Shown piece after piece: positions 53,261 through 60,523 of a stretch of DNA of 64,000 nt. The notes beneath the pieces were generated by a model that searched no databases, was not told the DNA's origin, and saw only the letters and a list, made by a program, of their open reading frames with translations. How positions within the stretch are numbered: the first letter of the stretch is position 1; each line of letters begins with the position of its first letter. The stretch covers positions 101,137 to 165,136 of the forward strand of contig NZ_JAVHUW010000073.1 of NCBI RefSeq assembly GCF_030954495.1, in the 5' to 3' direction. Made by a program: the position numbers and the translations under genes. This DNA is from Candidatus Desulfosporosinus nitrosoreducens (lineage in GTDB: Bacteria > Bacillota > Desulfitobacteriia > Desulfitobacteriales > Desulfitobacteriaceae).

Positions 53261-53644
53261 TTACGCCGGCCAGAACCCTAACACACTGATCCCCGCTAAA
53301 ATTAGAATACTCCCTAAAATTTTGGGCAGCGTAAGCTGCTCATGGAGCAGACAGGTCCCATAAAGTATTGCCAAAACATACCCCAAGGCCACAAGGGGAT
53401 AAGCATAGCTTAGCTCCCACCTTGATATGACCACCAGCCAAAGAAATGAACTTAAGCCAAAACATAAAAAACCTATGAAAATAGCCGGGGTAAGAATAAT
53501 TGCCCCCAACTGGCCCCAAATCCCTGTTACAGTGACTTTGCCATAAGTCAGCATGCCTAAGCGAAACAGGAACTGTCCAGTGGCTCCCAGCATAATTGAT
53601 CCCAAGGCTACAGCCAGCGGCGGAACATCCGAAATAAGATACAT
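53261..53644 (-). CDS. small multidrug/DMT-superfamily membrane protein (EamA/SMR-like)
   Basis: A 127-residue protein with four predicted membrane helices, about half an EamA transporter, resembling ArnE/ArnF or SMR-type subunits that dimerise. Seen: GATGQFLFRLGM, SYAYPLVALGYVLAILYG and a C-terminal LGSILILAGISVLGF. GAGGAG lies 7 bases before the ATG at 53644. ArnEF-type proteins flip lipid-linked sugars, which could tie in with glycan genes, but the distance from the glycan island makes this speculative. Confidence 0.72.
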   Translation of the reverse strand: MYLISDVPPLAVALGSIMLGATGQFLFRLGMLTYGKVTVTGIWGQLGAIILTPAIFIGFLCFGLSSFLWLVVISRWELSYAYPLVALGYVLAILYGTCLLHEQLTLPKILGSILILAGISVLGFWPA

Positions 53645-53755
53645 AGGAGTACTCCTCGCAATTACTTTGAACATAATAATTGTTTTAAGTTTTCGCGGTT
53701 AAGGCGGTAATTATTCAAAGCAAAAGTTTGAAAAGCTATTATAATATTAAAGTGA

Positions 53756-53929
53756 GTCAGGGAAAACTTGCTATTTGATTTTTATTCCCAAGTATACATT
53801 CCACCCATTGCACTCATGCAAGACTTAAAAGACTTTCCGCAAATTAAGGAAATTGCTTTACATCTGGATAACGACACGACCGGAGGGCCAGCGGCCAAAA
53901 CCATTAAAGTCCTGCGATGGAGGCACTGA
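53756..53929 (+). pseudogene. fragment of a TOPRIM/DUF3991-like protein
   Basis: A 57-codon plus-strand open stretch with no credible start. Its product (PPIALMQDLKDFPQIKEI, then LHLDNDTTGGPAAKTI) resembles the DNA-binding TOPRIM/DUF3991 proteins of integrative elements, which have P-x-ALEQYLKD and LHLDND-x-AGR motifs. The usual AGR reads TGG and the frame stops soon after, so this looks like a decayed remnant. Identification is by pattern memory. Confidence 0.45.
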
Positions 53930-54045
53930 GAAAGCAATGCCTTTTTCTTTGTAAACAACTGACTTTGAATAGTATGTATGTATGTCCGAAAATAGCCGGA
54001 ATTGTTCAAGGAAAATAGTTATTGTAAAGCAGGAAGGTGAGCTTT

Positions 54046-55509
54046 ATGTTAGAAACTGAGCGTCAAATATGGTATGCAGCGTTTAAGGCCAAAGACACAC
54101 GTTTTGATGGACGTTTATTTGTAGGAGTATCCTCTACAGGGATTTATTGCCGGCCGATATGTCGGGCAAAGATGCCAAAAGCCGAGAATTGCACCTTTTA
54201 TACCACAGCGGCGGAGGCGGAACAAGCCGGATTTCGTCCATGCCTTATTTGTCGGCCAGAGCTCGCTCCCGGCAATGCCCCTGTAGACGCAACTTCCTCT
54301 CTTGCTCATCGAGCGGCAAGGCTTTTAGAGGCACTCTGTGGAAGTGAACAAAGTATCGGGGAAGCCGCCCATCGCCTTGGTTGCACTGATCGCCACCTGC
54401 GTAGGGCCTTTACAGCAGAATACAGTGTTTCTCCGGTGCAGTATTTGCAAACATGCAGACTGCTTCTCGCTAAAAACCTTTTGACAGACACGGATCTTTC
54501 TGTAATCGACGTTGCAATGGCTGCCGGCTTTGGCAGTTTACGGCGCTTCAATGATCTTTTTAAAAAGCAGTACAATCTTGTGCCAACTGCGCTGCGCCGG
54601 CAAGCTGCAACAGCCAAAAACAAGGAAAGCAATGTGACCTTGACATTAGGATATCGTCCACCCTACCAGTGGCAGCAGATGCTGGATTTCCTCGCTTTGC
54701 GTGCAATTCCCGGTGTGGAAGTGGTAAGGGACGGAGAGTATTTACGTACTGTGCATTTTGAAACCAGCGGGCAGCGTCATGTCTACGGCTGGATACGCGT
54801 CGGTCATCAGCCGAAAAAAAATGCCTTAACCGTTACTGTGGATATCGCCTTGTTACCTGTATTGACACAAGTATTGGCTCGCGTTCGCCACTTATTCGAT
54901 TTGCACTGCGACCCGGATGCAGTATATGAAACGCTTGTCACAATGAATGATATCCGTCCCGGTCTTTGCGTTTTAGGCGTTCGCGTGCCCGGAAGTTTCG
55001 AACCTTTCGAGATGGCGGTTCGAGCAGTACTAGGGCAGCAAATTACCGTAAAAGGAGCAAGAACGTTAGCTGCAAGGCTTGTGGAGAAGCATGGTGTTCC
55101 TATCCAAACCGGAATAGAAGGCTTAACTAACGTCTTTCCTTCGCCCCAAGAAATCCTTGCTCTGGACGGCCCAATCAGCAACCATTTAGGACCGCTCGGT
55201 ATTATCGGGGCACGGGCAAACACTATCTTTGAGTTGGCACGCGCTTTTGTGCAAAAGGACGTAGATTTCAACTTCTGTGCCCAACCAGAAACAGAAGTTC
55301 AAAGGCTGATGTCTGTTCCCGGTATTGGGACTTGGACTGCACAGTACATCGCCATGCGGGCTATGGGTTGGCCGGATGCTTTTCTTCATACGGATTACGG
55401 CATAAAAAAAGCGCTTGAACCCCGTACTCCCAAAGAAATATTGGGTTTAGCGGAAGCGTGGCGACCTTGGCGCAGTTACGCAACAGTTAATTTGTGGAAC
55501 TATTTGTAA
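54046..55509 (+). CDS. Ada-AlkA fusion: methylphosphotriester-sensing activator and 3-methyladenine DNA glycosylase
   Basis: A 487-residue, three-part protein. The Ada N domain (about 1-75) binds zinc through C35, C39, C66 and C69; C35 would accept methyl groups from phosphotriesters. Next is an AraC-type double helix-turn-helix (about 85-185). The C-terminal AlkA part (about 200-487) has the helix-hairpin-helix LMSVPGIGTWTAQYIAMRAMG and catalytic Asp in LHTDYG. It senses alkylation damage, activates genes and excises alkylated bases. The ATG at 54046 has GGAAGG 8 bases upstream. ogt follows after 153 bases. Confidence 0.93.
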   Translation: MLETERQIWYAAFKAKDTRFDGRLFVGVSSTGIYCRPICRAKMPKAENCTFYTTAAEAEQAGFRPCLICRPELAPGNAPVDATSSLAHRAARLLEALCGSEQSIGEAAHRLGCTDRHLRRAFTAEYSVSPVQYLQTCRLLLAKNLLTDTDLSVIDVAMAAGFGSLRRFNDLFKKQYNLVPTALRRQAATAKNKESNVTLTLGYRPPYQWQQMLDFLALRAIPGVEVVRDGEYLRTVHFETSGQRHVYGWIRVGHQPKKNALTVTVDIALLPVLTQVLARVRHLFDLHCDPDAVYETLVTMNDIRPGLCVLGVRVPGSFEPFEMAVRAVLGQQITVKGARTLAARLVEKHGVPIQTGIEGLTNVFPSPQEILALDGPISNHLGPLGIIGARANTIFELARAFVQKDVDFNFCAQPETEVQRLMSVPGIGTWTAQYIAMRAMGWPDAFLHTDYGIKKALEPRTPKEILGLAEAWRPWRSYATVNLWNYL

Positions 55510-55525
55510 TCCATAAAGAAGACTT

Positions 55526-55557
55526 GATTCAGGTGGAATTTTAACTCCATCTGAATC
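55526..55557 (+). terminator. hairpin after ada-alkA
   Basis: A 12-bp stem with one mismatch, GATTCAGGTGGA / TCCATCTGAATC, around an 8-base loop, 16 bases past the ada-alkA stop. There is no strong T tract, so it may be an attenuator or repeat element rather than a classic terminator. Confidence 0.5.
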
Positions 55558-55567
55558 TTAGTCGCAC

Positions 55568-55643
55568 TTATCCAGAGACTTAGCCGCTCTTAACTCACCG
55601 CTTGCCGAAGCGGGAGTCTTAGAGCGGATTAGTCAGCGGATAA
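55568..55643 (+). repeat. long segmented palindrome before ogt
   Basis: An inverted repeat built of paired blocks TTATCC, GACT, CCGCTCT, ACTC and CCGCTT on the left, matched by AAGCGG, GAGT, AGAGCGG, AGTC and GGATAA on the right, with small symmetric bulges and a short loop. It ends just before the ogt ribosome site and could fold in RNA or form a REP-like DNA element. Confidence 0.6.
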
Positions 55644-55662
55644 AAACATGAAGGAGAAACTT

Positions 55663-56202
55663 ATGATTTACTCAACACATTATTCATCACCCATAGGCTC
55701 AATTTTGCTGGCCTGCAACGGTGAAAGTCTTGTTGGTCTGTGGATGGAGGGTCAAAAGTATTTCGCTGACACCGTAAAGGAAGCAATGTCCGAGAATTCT
55801 AATTTACCAATATTTACTGCCACAAAAAATTGGTTGGACAAATATTTTGCCGGTCAAAAACCGGCTATTTCCGATTTGCCCCTGGCGCCTAAAGGAGGTT
55901 CGTTTCGCTCGGCTGTATGGGATATGCTATGTGAAATCCCATACGGGGAAGTTATCACTTATGGCGACATTGCCAAAAAAATGGCCGTGAAAATGAACAA
56001 GGCAAGTATGTCAAGTCAGGCAGTCGGCGGGGCCGTGGGCCATAACCCTATCTCCATTATTATTCCCTGTCATCGGGTTGTGGGGACAAGCGGCAGCTTA
56101 ACAGGTTATGCCGGCGGCTTAGATAAAAAAATCAAGCTCCTTGAACTCGAAGGTGTGGATATATCCAAGCTATTTAAGCCATCTAAAGGCACTGCTCTTT
56201 AA
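55663..56202 (+). CDS. ogt: methylated-DNA--protein-cysteine methyltransferase
   Basis: A 179-residue O6-alkylguanine DNA alkyltransferase. The acceptor C136 is in IIIPCHRVVG, and the helix FRSAVWDMLCEIPYGEVITYGDIA precedes it (named in part). It moves alkyl groups from guanine O6 to its own Cys. GGAG lies 6 bases before the ATG at 55663; an earlier ATG is upstream of that ribosome site. It probably works with the Ada-AlkA protein just upstream. Confidence 0.95.
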   Translation: MIYSTHYSSPIGSILLACNGESLVGLWMEGQKYFADTVKEAMSENSNLPIFTATKNWLDKYFAGQKPAISDLPLAPKGGSFRSAVWDMLCEIPYGEVITYGDIAKKMAVKMNKASMSSQAVGGAVGHNPISIIIPCHRVVGTSGSLTGYAGGLDKKIKLLELEGVDISKLFKPSKGTAL

Positions 56203-56222
56203 TACCAAGTAGTTAGAAAACC

Positions 56223-56264
56223 AAAAAAGTGAATCCAGCAAAGGGAAGACCCGAACTGATTCAC
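56223..56264 (-). terminator. terminator of rnpB
   Basis: On the minus strand GTGAATC / GATTCAC pairs, with extra internal pairing, then TTTTTT. It lies about 60 bases beyond the 3' end of RNase P RNA. Confidence 0.75.
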
Positions 56265-56321
56265 CACATAAAAAATTGATGGGAAGAGGAATGCATAAAT
56301 ATACATCCCAAACTCCCCATA

Positions 56322-56704
56322 AGCAGCGAAGCCAACCTGTAAGCCGAGTTCTGTCCCTCCAATACGGAGGTGATGATCATCTATCTCGAACCGCCGTTAC
56401 CGACGGCCTCTAGCGACCTTACCCGGGAATCAAAACGGGCCGTTCATCGTTCCCCTATTCAGTCTTGCTCCAGGTGGGGTTTACATGGCCAGCCAGTCAC
56501 CTGACTGCCGGTGAGCTCTTACCTCGCCTTTCCACCCTTACCTGCCGCTCAAGCTGAGTGGCAGGCGGTATATCTCTGTTGCACTTTCCTTGGGGTCACC
56601 CCCACTGGGCGTTACCCAGCACCTTGCCCTATGGAGCTCGGACTTTCCTCAGGGGCGACCTTTCAGTCCCTGCCCCCGCGATCATCGAGTTTACTTCGCT
56701 TAGT
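56322..56704 (-). ncRNA. rnpB: RNase P RNA, class A
   Basis: Minus strand. Hallmarks include the P4-side GAGGAAAGTCCGAGCTCC, GGTAACGCCCAG, GTGCAACAGAGA, the GGGTAAGGTCG block and the 3'-end ACAGAACTCGGCTTACAGG. The 5' AGCGAAG pairs with CTTCGCT at the 3' end to close P1, which sets the ends to within a few bases. It is the catalytic RNA that matures tRNA 5' ends. No protein gene rnpA is nearby, as is usual. Confidence 0.96.
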
Positions 56705-56720
56705 TATCTTACTAAAAAAA

Positions 56721-56891
56721 TCAGTTTTGGTCAAATGGTGAGTTTTGGTTCTTCTCCATTTCTTCCATTTCATCATCAATGTCCATTAAAGCGGTTAACC
56801 ACTTTGCGCGATTCACGTTATCTTCCTTAAAATTTGTTAAAACCTTTTCGCGTTCCATACGGAGAATTTCTGCTCGATTCATACTGCTCAT
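56721..56891 (-). CDS. 56-residue protein directly upstream of rnpB
   Basis: A small acidic/basic helical protein (starts MSSMNRAEILRMEREK, ends NQNSPFDQN) too short for ordinary gene finding but with AAAGGAG 5-7 bases before the ATG. It contains a Met/Glu-rich helix (LMDIDDEMEEMEK). The stop is 17 bases before the RNase P 5' end, so the two may be co-transcribed. I do not recognise the family. Confidence 0.65.
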   Translation of the reverse strand: MSSMNRAEILRMEREKVLTNFKEDNVNRAKWLTALMDIDDEMEEMEKNQNSPFDQN

Positions 56892-56994
56892 TCAACTCCT
56901 TTCAGTACTTTTAATCAACCTAGAATCAAAATGATTCATAGCAAGCCAGACATTTCATATAAAACTCTATTTTCTGATTATTCCTTATGTACTA

Positions 56995-57024
56995 ACAATA
57001 CACGATTCGACAATCCTTTGTCAA
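56995..57024 (-). promoter_or_regulatory. sigma-A promoter for the 56-residue gene and possibly rnpB
   Basis: Minus strand TTGACA, 18 bases, TATTGT. A perfect -35 and a 4/6 -10 lie about 100 bases before the small gene. The spacer is one base longer than ideal. Confidence 0.5.
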
Positions 57025-57170
57025 GTATTAATAATCACTTTCACAAACTTTTTTAGTTTTTCAAAATTTAAAATTCTTATTACAAGACTATTTCTTTAAA
57101 TTCCTAAATTTTTTAAAGACTACTTAGATTTTCCTGATTTTAGATTAACTCCTGCGGCCTTCCCCCTGGA

Positions 57171-58034
57171 TTATTGCCAGGGGGAAGAATTTACCTCACT
57201 CACTTTGATCTCAATTCCCTGCAAGGATTTTTCCGAAGTCAGATACTGGTATAATGACTGAAGCATAGGCGCTTCGCTTAAAAAATGTCCAAGATCGCCA
57301 ATCGCCATTCCTCCCTCAAGAGCATCAAGCACAGCATGATGATCGGCATCTCCGGTAATCAGCAAATCCGCTCCTTTAAACAAGGCCTTCGGTACAAATC
57401 GGCTTCCGCTTCCATTGACAATGGCAACCTTGCGGATCTCTTTCTCCGCCGCTCCAGCCAAACGTATCCCTGTCAAATCATACGGGCGGGCGTAAAGCTT
57501 AGATTTCGACAGTTGATCTAAAAATTGACCCCAAAGCGTTCCCAATCTTGCTTTGTGATCCAAATATCCGATGACTCCATACCCTCGCGTTCCTTCGTTG
57601 ACGTCTGCGGACTGACATTGGCGGTTGAAACTGTTATCAGCAGGCTGCTCTTCAAGAAGTTTCATTTCTTGCAAACCAAGAATTTTTCCCAAACTTAAAC
57701 TTGAAGATAGACTCGATTGGTCAAGATTGGTGTGGGCGGCGTAATAGCCGATTTGATTGTCGAGTAAACTCAAAGGAAGCCTTGCCGCCGGATTATCTGA
57801 CCTTAAATTTTTCAGGGGACGAAACATAATCGGGTGATGCGCCACAATAAGCTGGGCTCCAAATTCTTTGGCTTCCGCGATGACCTCCAAAGTTCCGTCT
57901 AAAGCGATCAGAATGCGCTTAACCGGCGTAGAACCCGCTCCCACTAACAGTCCGACGTTATCCCATTCCTCAGCCCAGAACTTCGGGGCTAATTTTTCTA
58001 TAAGCTGTGCTACCAAACCGATTGTTACTGCCAT
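57171..58034 (-). CDS. yqfO: Nif3-like dinuclear metal protein (YqfO/GTP cyclohydrolase 1 type 2 family)
   Basis: A 287-residue protein of the NIF3/YqfO family. The metal-binding VAHHPIMF and the C-terminal ITGDADHHAV with GHFLSEAP carry the conserved His and Asp/Glu ligands. The length is nearer the short type (about 250) than the long Bacillus YqfO (about 370), so the inserted PII-like middle domain is missing. A perfect 11-bp hairpin at 57159-57187 covers its stop. It overlaps trmK by 10 bases. The biochemical role of the family is poorly known. Confidence 0.9.
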   Translation of the reverse strand: MAVTIGLVAQLIEKLAPKFWAEEWDNVGLLVGAGSTPVKRILIALDGTLEVIAEAKEFGAQLIVAHHPIMFRPLKNLRSDNPAARLPLSLLDNQIGYYAAHTNLDQSSLSSSLSLGKILGLQEMKLLEEQPADNSFNRQCQSADVNEGTRGYGVIGYLDHKARLGTLWGQFLDQLSKSKLYARPYDLTGIRLAGAAEKEIRKVAIVNGSGSRFVPKALFKGADLLITGDADHHAVLDALEGGMAIGDLGHFLSEAPMLQSLYQYLTSEKSLQGIEIKVSEVNSSPWQ

Positions 58035-58819
58035 GTCCGCATTCCCTCCACTAAAACCAATTCCTCAGAAACATTTTTGATTTTCTCCATAACCTCTGTT
58101 TTACCAGACCGTTTCATTTGCTCTAACCTTCGCTTAAGCATCATCTTGTAATCCCCAAGGTACTCCCGCAAAAGATCTGTGCGTTCTTCGAGAACCAAGG
58201 GCCCAAAATGCCATACTAATTGCTCAATAATTTGGGGAAACCCCGCGGAGAACCCGCTTTCAATAGCTTGAGGCCTTAGACGTTGCTGCCAAAGACGTTC
58301 CTTGAGCGTCAGATCAGTCATATTCCAACCATTATTGCGCGCAAAAGCCATAACGGTATAGATGAGGCCCTCTTCTTTAACCAGTTGTTCTGTCTTGAGA
58401 CACCAGCCGGCCTGCAGCAAAGTCAAGCGCAGGGCGCTCTCCCCTCCCTGCGGCTGAACAATCAAATCTGTGACTGATTCTAAAACATCCGGCCGTGCCG
58501 CCAAAATTTCCAGCATGGTTTTCCCGCCCATCCCGGCGAAAGTCAAGACATTAACCTCCCCGGCTTTAAGGGGCATCAATCCATCGCCCAGCCTCACATC
58601 AACGATCTGCTCTAATTGCCGCCCGCTCACCGCAGCCACGGCGGATTGAAACGGGCCTGCGTGAACATCAATGGCCACTGCTTTAGATAGTTTACCCGCC
58701 TCACAAAGAGCAATAGGCAAATAGGCATGATCCGTTCCGATGTCACCCAGACGAGCACCTGCCGGAACCAGCGAGGCTACCATTTGCAGACGGGGGCCCA
58801 GTGTAATTGAATGGGTCAT
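58025..58819 (-). CDS. trmK: tRNA (adenine22-N1)-methyltransferase TrmK
   Basis: A 264-residue Rossmann methyltransferase: SAM loop GARLGDIGTDHAYLP, acidic end ATVD-like AIDVHAGP and catalytic-region IVQPQGG. It methylates A22 of tRNA. The pair trmK-yqfO near rpoD-dnaG is conserved in Bacillota (Bacillus yqfN-yqfO after sigA), here with three tRNA genes between. It overlaps the downstream yqfO start by 10 bases. Confidence 0.93.
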   Translation of the reverse strand: MTHSITLGPRLQMVASLVPAGARLGDIGTDHAYLPIALCEAGKLSKAVAIDVHAGPFQSAVAAVSGRQLEQIVDVRLGDGLMPLKAGEVNVLTFAGMGGKTMLEILAARPDVLESVTDLIVQPQGGESALRLTLLQAGWCLKTEQLVKEEGLIYTVMAFARNNGWNMTDLTLKERLWQQRLRPQAIESGFSAGFPQIIEQLVWHFGPLVLEERTDLLREYLGDYKMMLKRRLEQMKRSGKTEVMEKIKNVSEELVLVEGMRTWQ

Positions 58820-58977
58820 AGTTCACCTCTTATACTGAATTCCAGAGCAACTTGCCAACGTTAAAGTAGATAGTTACTCTTTGTATAATATCCAAAAATG
58901 CCGCTCATAAAAAACAGCCGATCCCACCTAAAGCAAAATGGACCCCGGCATTTGCCACAGTCCATTATTTCTGTCCT

Positions 58978-59052
58978 TGGTGGGCGATATTGGTCTCGAA
59001 CCAATGGCCTCATCCGTGTGAAGGATGCGCTCTACCGCTGAGCTAATCGCCC
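58978..59052 (-). tRNA. tRNA-Val(CAC)
   Basis: Minus strand 5' GGGCGAT pairs with ATCGCCC at the 3' end, with discriminator A and CCA encoded. Standard D-arm (AGCTCAGCGGTAGAGC), anticodon loop TTCACAC giving CAC, and T-loop GGTTCGAG. Confidence 0.93.
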
Positions 59053-59081
59053 ATTTCGATATTCGTAGTTCGACGTTAATT

Positions 59082-59156
59082 TGGTGGGCCCACTAGGATT
59101 CGAACCTAGGACCAACCCGTTATGAGCGGGGGGCTCTACCGCTGAGCTATGGGCCC
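59082..59156 (-). tRNA. tRNA with CAT anticodon (Met elongator or Ile2)
   Basis: Minus strand acceptor GGGCCC pairs with GGGCCC, discriminator A, CCA encoded; anticodon loop CTCATAA gives CAT. T-loop GGTTCGAA. The initiator-type unpaired 1-72 end is absent, so it is elongator Met or lysidine-modified Ile2; sequence by eye cannot decide. Confidence 0.9.
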
Positions 59157-59174
59157 GAAAAGGGAAAAATAAAT

Positions 59175-59249
59175 TGGCTCCCCGAGTAGGACTCGAACCT
59201 ACAACCTACCGGTTAACAGCCGGTTGCTCCACCATTGAGCTATCGAGGA
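59175..59249 (-). tRNA. tRNA-Asn(GTT)
   Basis: Minus strand TCCTCGA pairs with TCGGGGA (one G-T), discriminator G, CCA encoded; anticodon loop CTGTTAA gives GTT. D-arm AGCTCAATGGTGGAGC and T-loop GGTTCGAG are standard. Confidence 0.93.
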
Positions 59250-59343
59250 ATGCCCTTTGCACGAATTATTATACGTTAATCCAGCCTTATTAGTCAAGCT
59301 TTTATCTTAATAAATCTTACGGATCTTAAATTATTTGCGGATC

Positions 59344-60474
59344 TTACTCCAGGTAATCCTTTAACTTTTTGCTTCTGCTGGGGTGGCGTAGCTTTCTCAA
59401 AGCTTTAGCTTCAATCTGCCGGATACGTTCCCGGGTTACCCCGAATTCCTGACCAACTTCCTCCAGAGTTCTGGTGCGGCCATCGTCAAGACCAAAACGC
59501 AGTCTCAGTACTTTTTCTTCGCGCGGTGTCAGAGTTTCCAGGACTTCTTCCAGTTGCTCTTTCAGAAGAATAAAGGAGGCGGCTTCGGCGGGAGCGGGAG
59601 CGTCATCATCCGGAATGAAATCTCCCAGATGAGAGTCTTCCTCTTCTCCTATAGGAGTTTCAAGGGACACCGGCTCTTGAGCAATCTTCATGATTTCCCG
59701 CACACGCTCTACCGGAATATCCATAATTTTAGCGATTTCTTCCGGGGCCGGTTCCCGGCCAAGCTCCTGCAGGAGTTGTCGTGACACTCGAATCAGCTTG
59801 TTAATGGTCTCAACCATGTGCACCGGAATCCGAATCGTACGGGCTTGGTCAGCGATTGCGCGAGTGATGGCTTGACGAATCCACCATGTCGCATAGGTGC
59901 TGAATTTATACCCCTTAGTATAATCAAATTTTTCTACGGCCTTAATCAGCCCCAGGTTCCCTTCCTGAATCAGGTCCAAAAAGAGCATACCTCTGCCTAC
60001 ATAACGCTTAGCGATACTGACTACCAGCCGCAGGTTGGCTTCGGCAAGCCGACGCTTCGCCTCTTCATCCCCGGCCTCCATACCCTTGGCCAGTAAAATC
60101 TCATCTTCAGCTGAAAGCAAAGGCACCCGCCCAATTTCTTTCAAATACATCCGAACCGGATCGTCAATTCCTACTCCTTCCGGAACGGAAAGATCGACTT
60201 CTGTTTCTTCTTCGATATCGTCGTCCGCATCATCTACGAGGTCGTCGTCATCATCCGCTTTACCCTTTTTTAAGACTTCCCGTTCTACGTCTTCGGGTTC
60301 AGGTACAATGTCTATTCCCATTCGAGCAAGTTGTTGGTAAATATCGTCAATTTGATCCGCAGAAAGCTCGATCCCTTGGAGCGCATCCATAATCTCTCCG
60401 TAGGTTAGGGAACCTTTCTTTTTTCCATTTTGTATCAGAGCCTGAACATTGTCTATTTGCTGCTCTTCGCTCAC
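59344..60474 (-). CDS. rpoD: primary RNA polymerase sigma factor SigA (RpoD)
   Basis: A protein of about 376 residues. An N-terminal 1.1-like domain and an acidic stretch (DDDDDLVDDADDD) lead to regions 1.2 (DPVRMYLKEIG), 2 (RLVVSIAKRYVGRGMLFLDLIQEGN, then TYATWWIRQAITRAI), 3 and 4 (TLEEVGQEFGVTRERIRQIEAKAL). It directs housekeeping transcription. I prefer the GTG at 60474 (MSEEQQIDN start, GGCGGGGG just upstream), which matches SigA N termini; a GTG at 60534 overlapping dnaG would add 20 atypical residues. Downstream partner of dnaG. Confidence 0.96.
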   Translation of the reverse strand: MSEEQQIDNVQALIQNGKKKGSLTYGEIMDALQGIELSADQIDDIYQQLARMGIDIVPEPEDVEREVLKKGKADDDDDLVDDADDDIEEETEVDLSVPEGVGIDDPVRMYLKEIGRVPLLSAEDEILLAKGMEAGDEEAKRRLAEANLRLVVSIAKRYVGRGMLFLDLIQEGNLGLIKAVEKFDYTKGYKFSTYATWWIRQAITRAIADQARTIRIPVHMVETINKLIRVSRQLLQELGREPAPEEIAKIMDIPVERVREIMKIAQEPVSLETPIGEEEDSHLGDFIPDDDAPAPAEAASFILLKEQLEEVLETLTPREEKVLRLRFGLDDGRTRTLEEVGQEFGVTRERIRQIEAKALRKLRHPSRSKKLKDYLE

Positions 60475-60523
60475 ATGTCCCCCGCCTTCCCTCGGATCAT
60501 TCATTTGAGTGCTCTTAACCTTA

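Noticed and set aside
53782..54009. Minus-strand 75-codon frame before ada-alkA
   Set aside because: No ribosome site, and it overlaps the better explained TOPRIM/DUF3991-like fragment on the plus strand.
56511..56830. Plus-strand frames over the RNase P region
   Set aside because: They lie opposite rnpB; the RNA hallmarks explain the sequence.
57159..57187. Perfect hairpin over the yqfO stop as a Rho-independent terminator
   Set aside because: The stem is strong, but no T run follows on the minus strand; it may protect the mRNA end instead.
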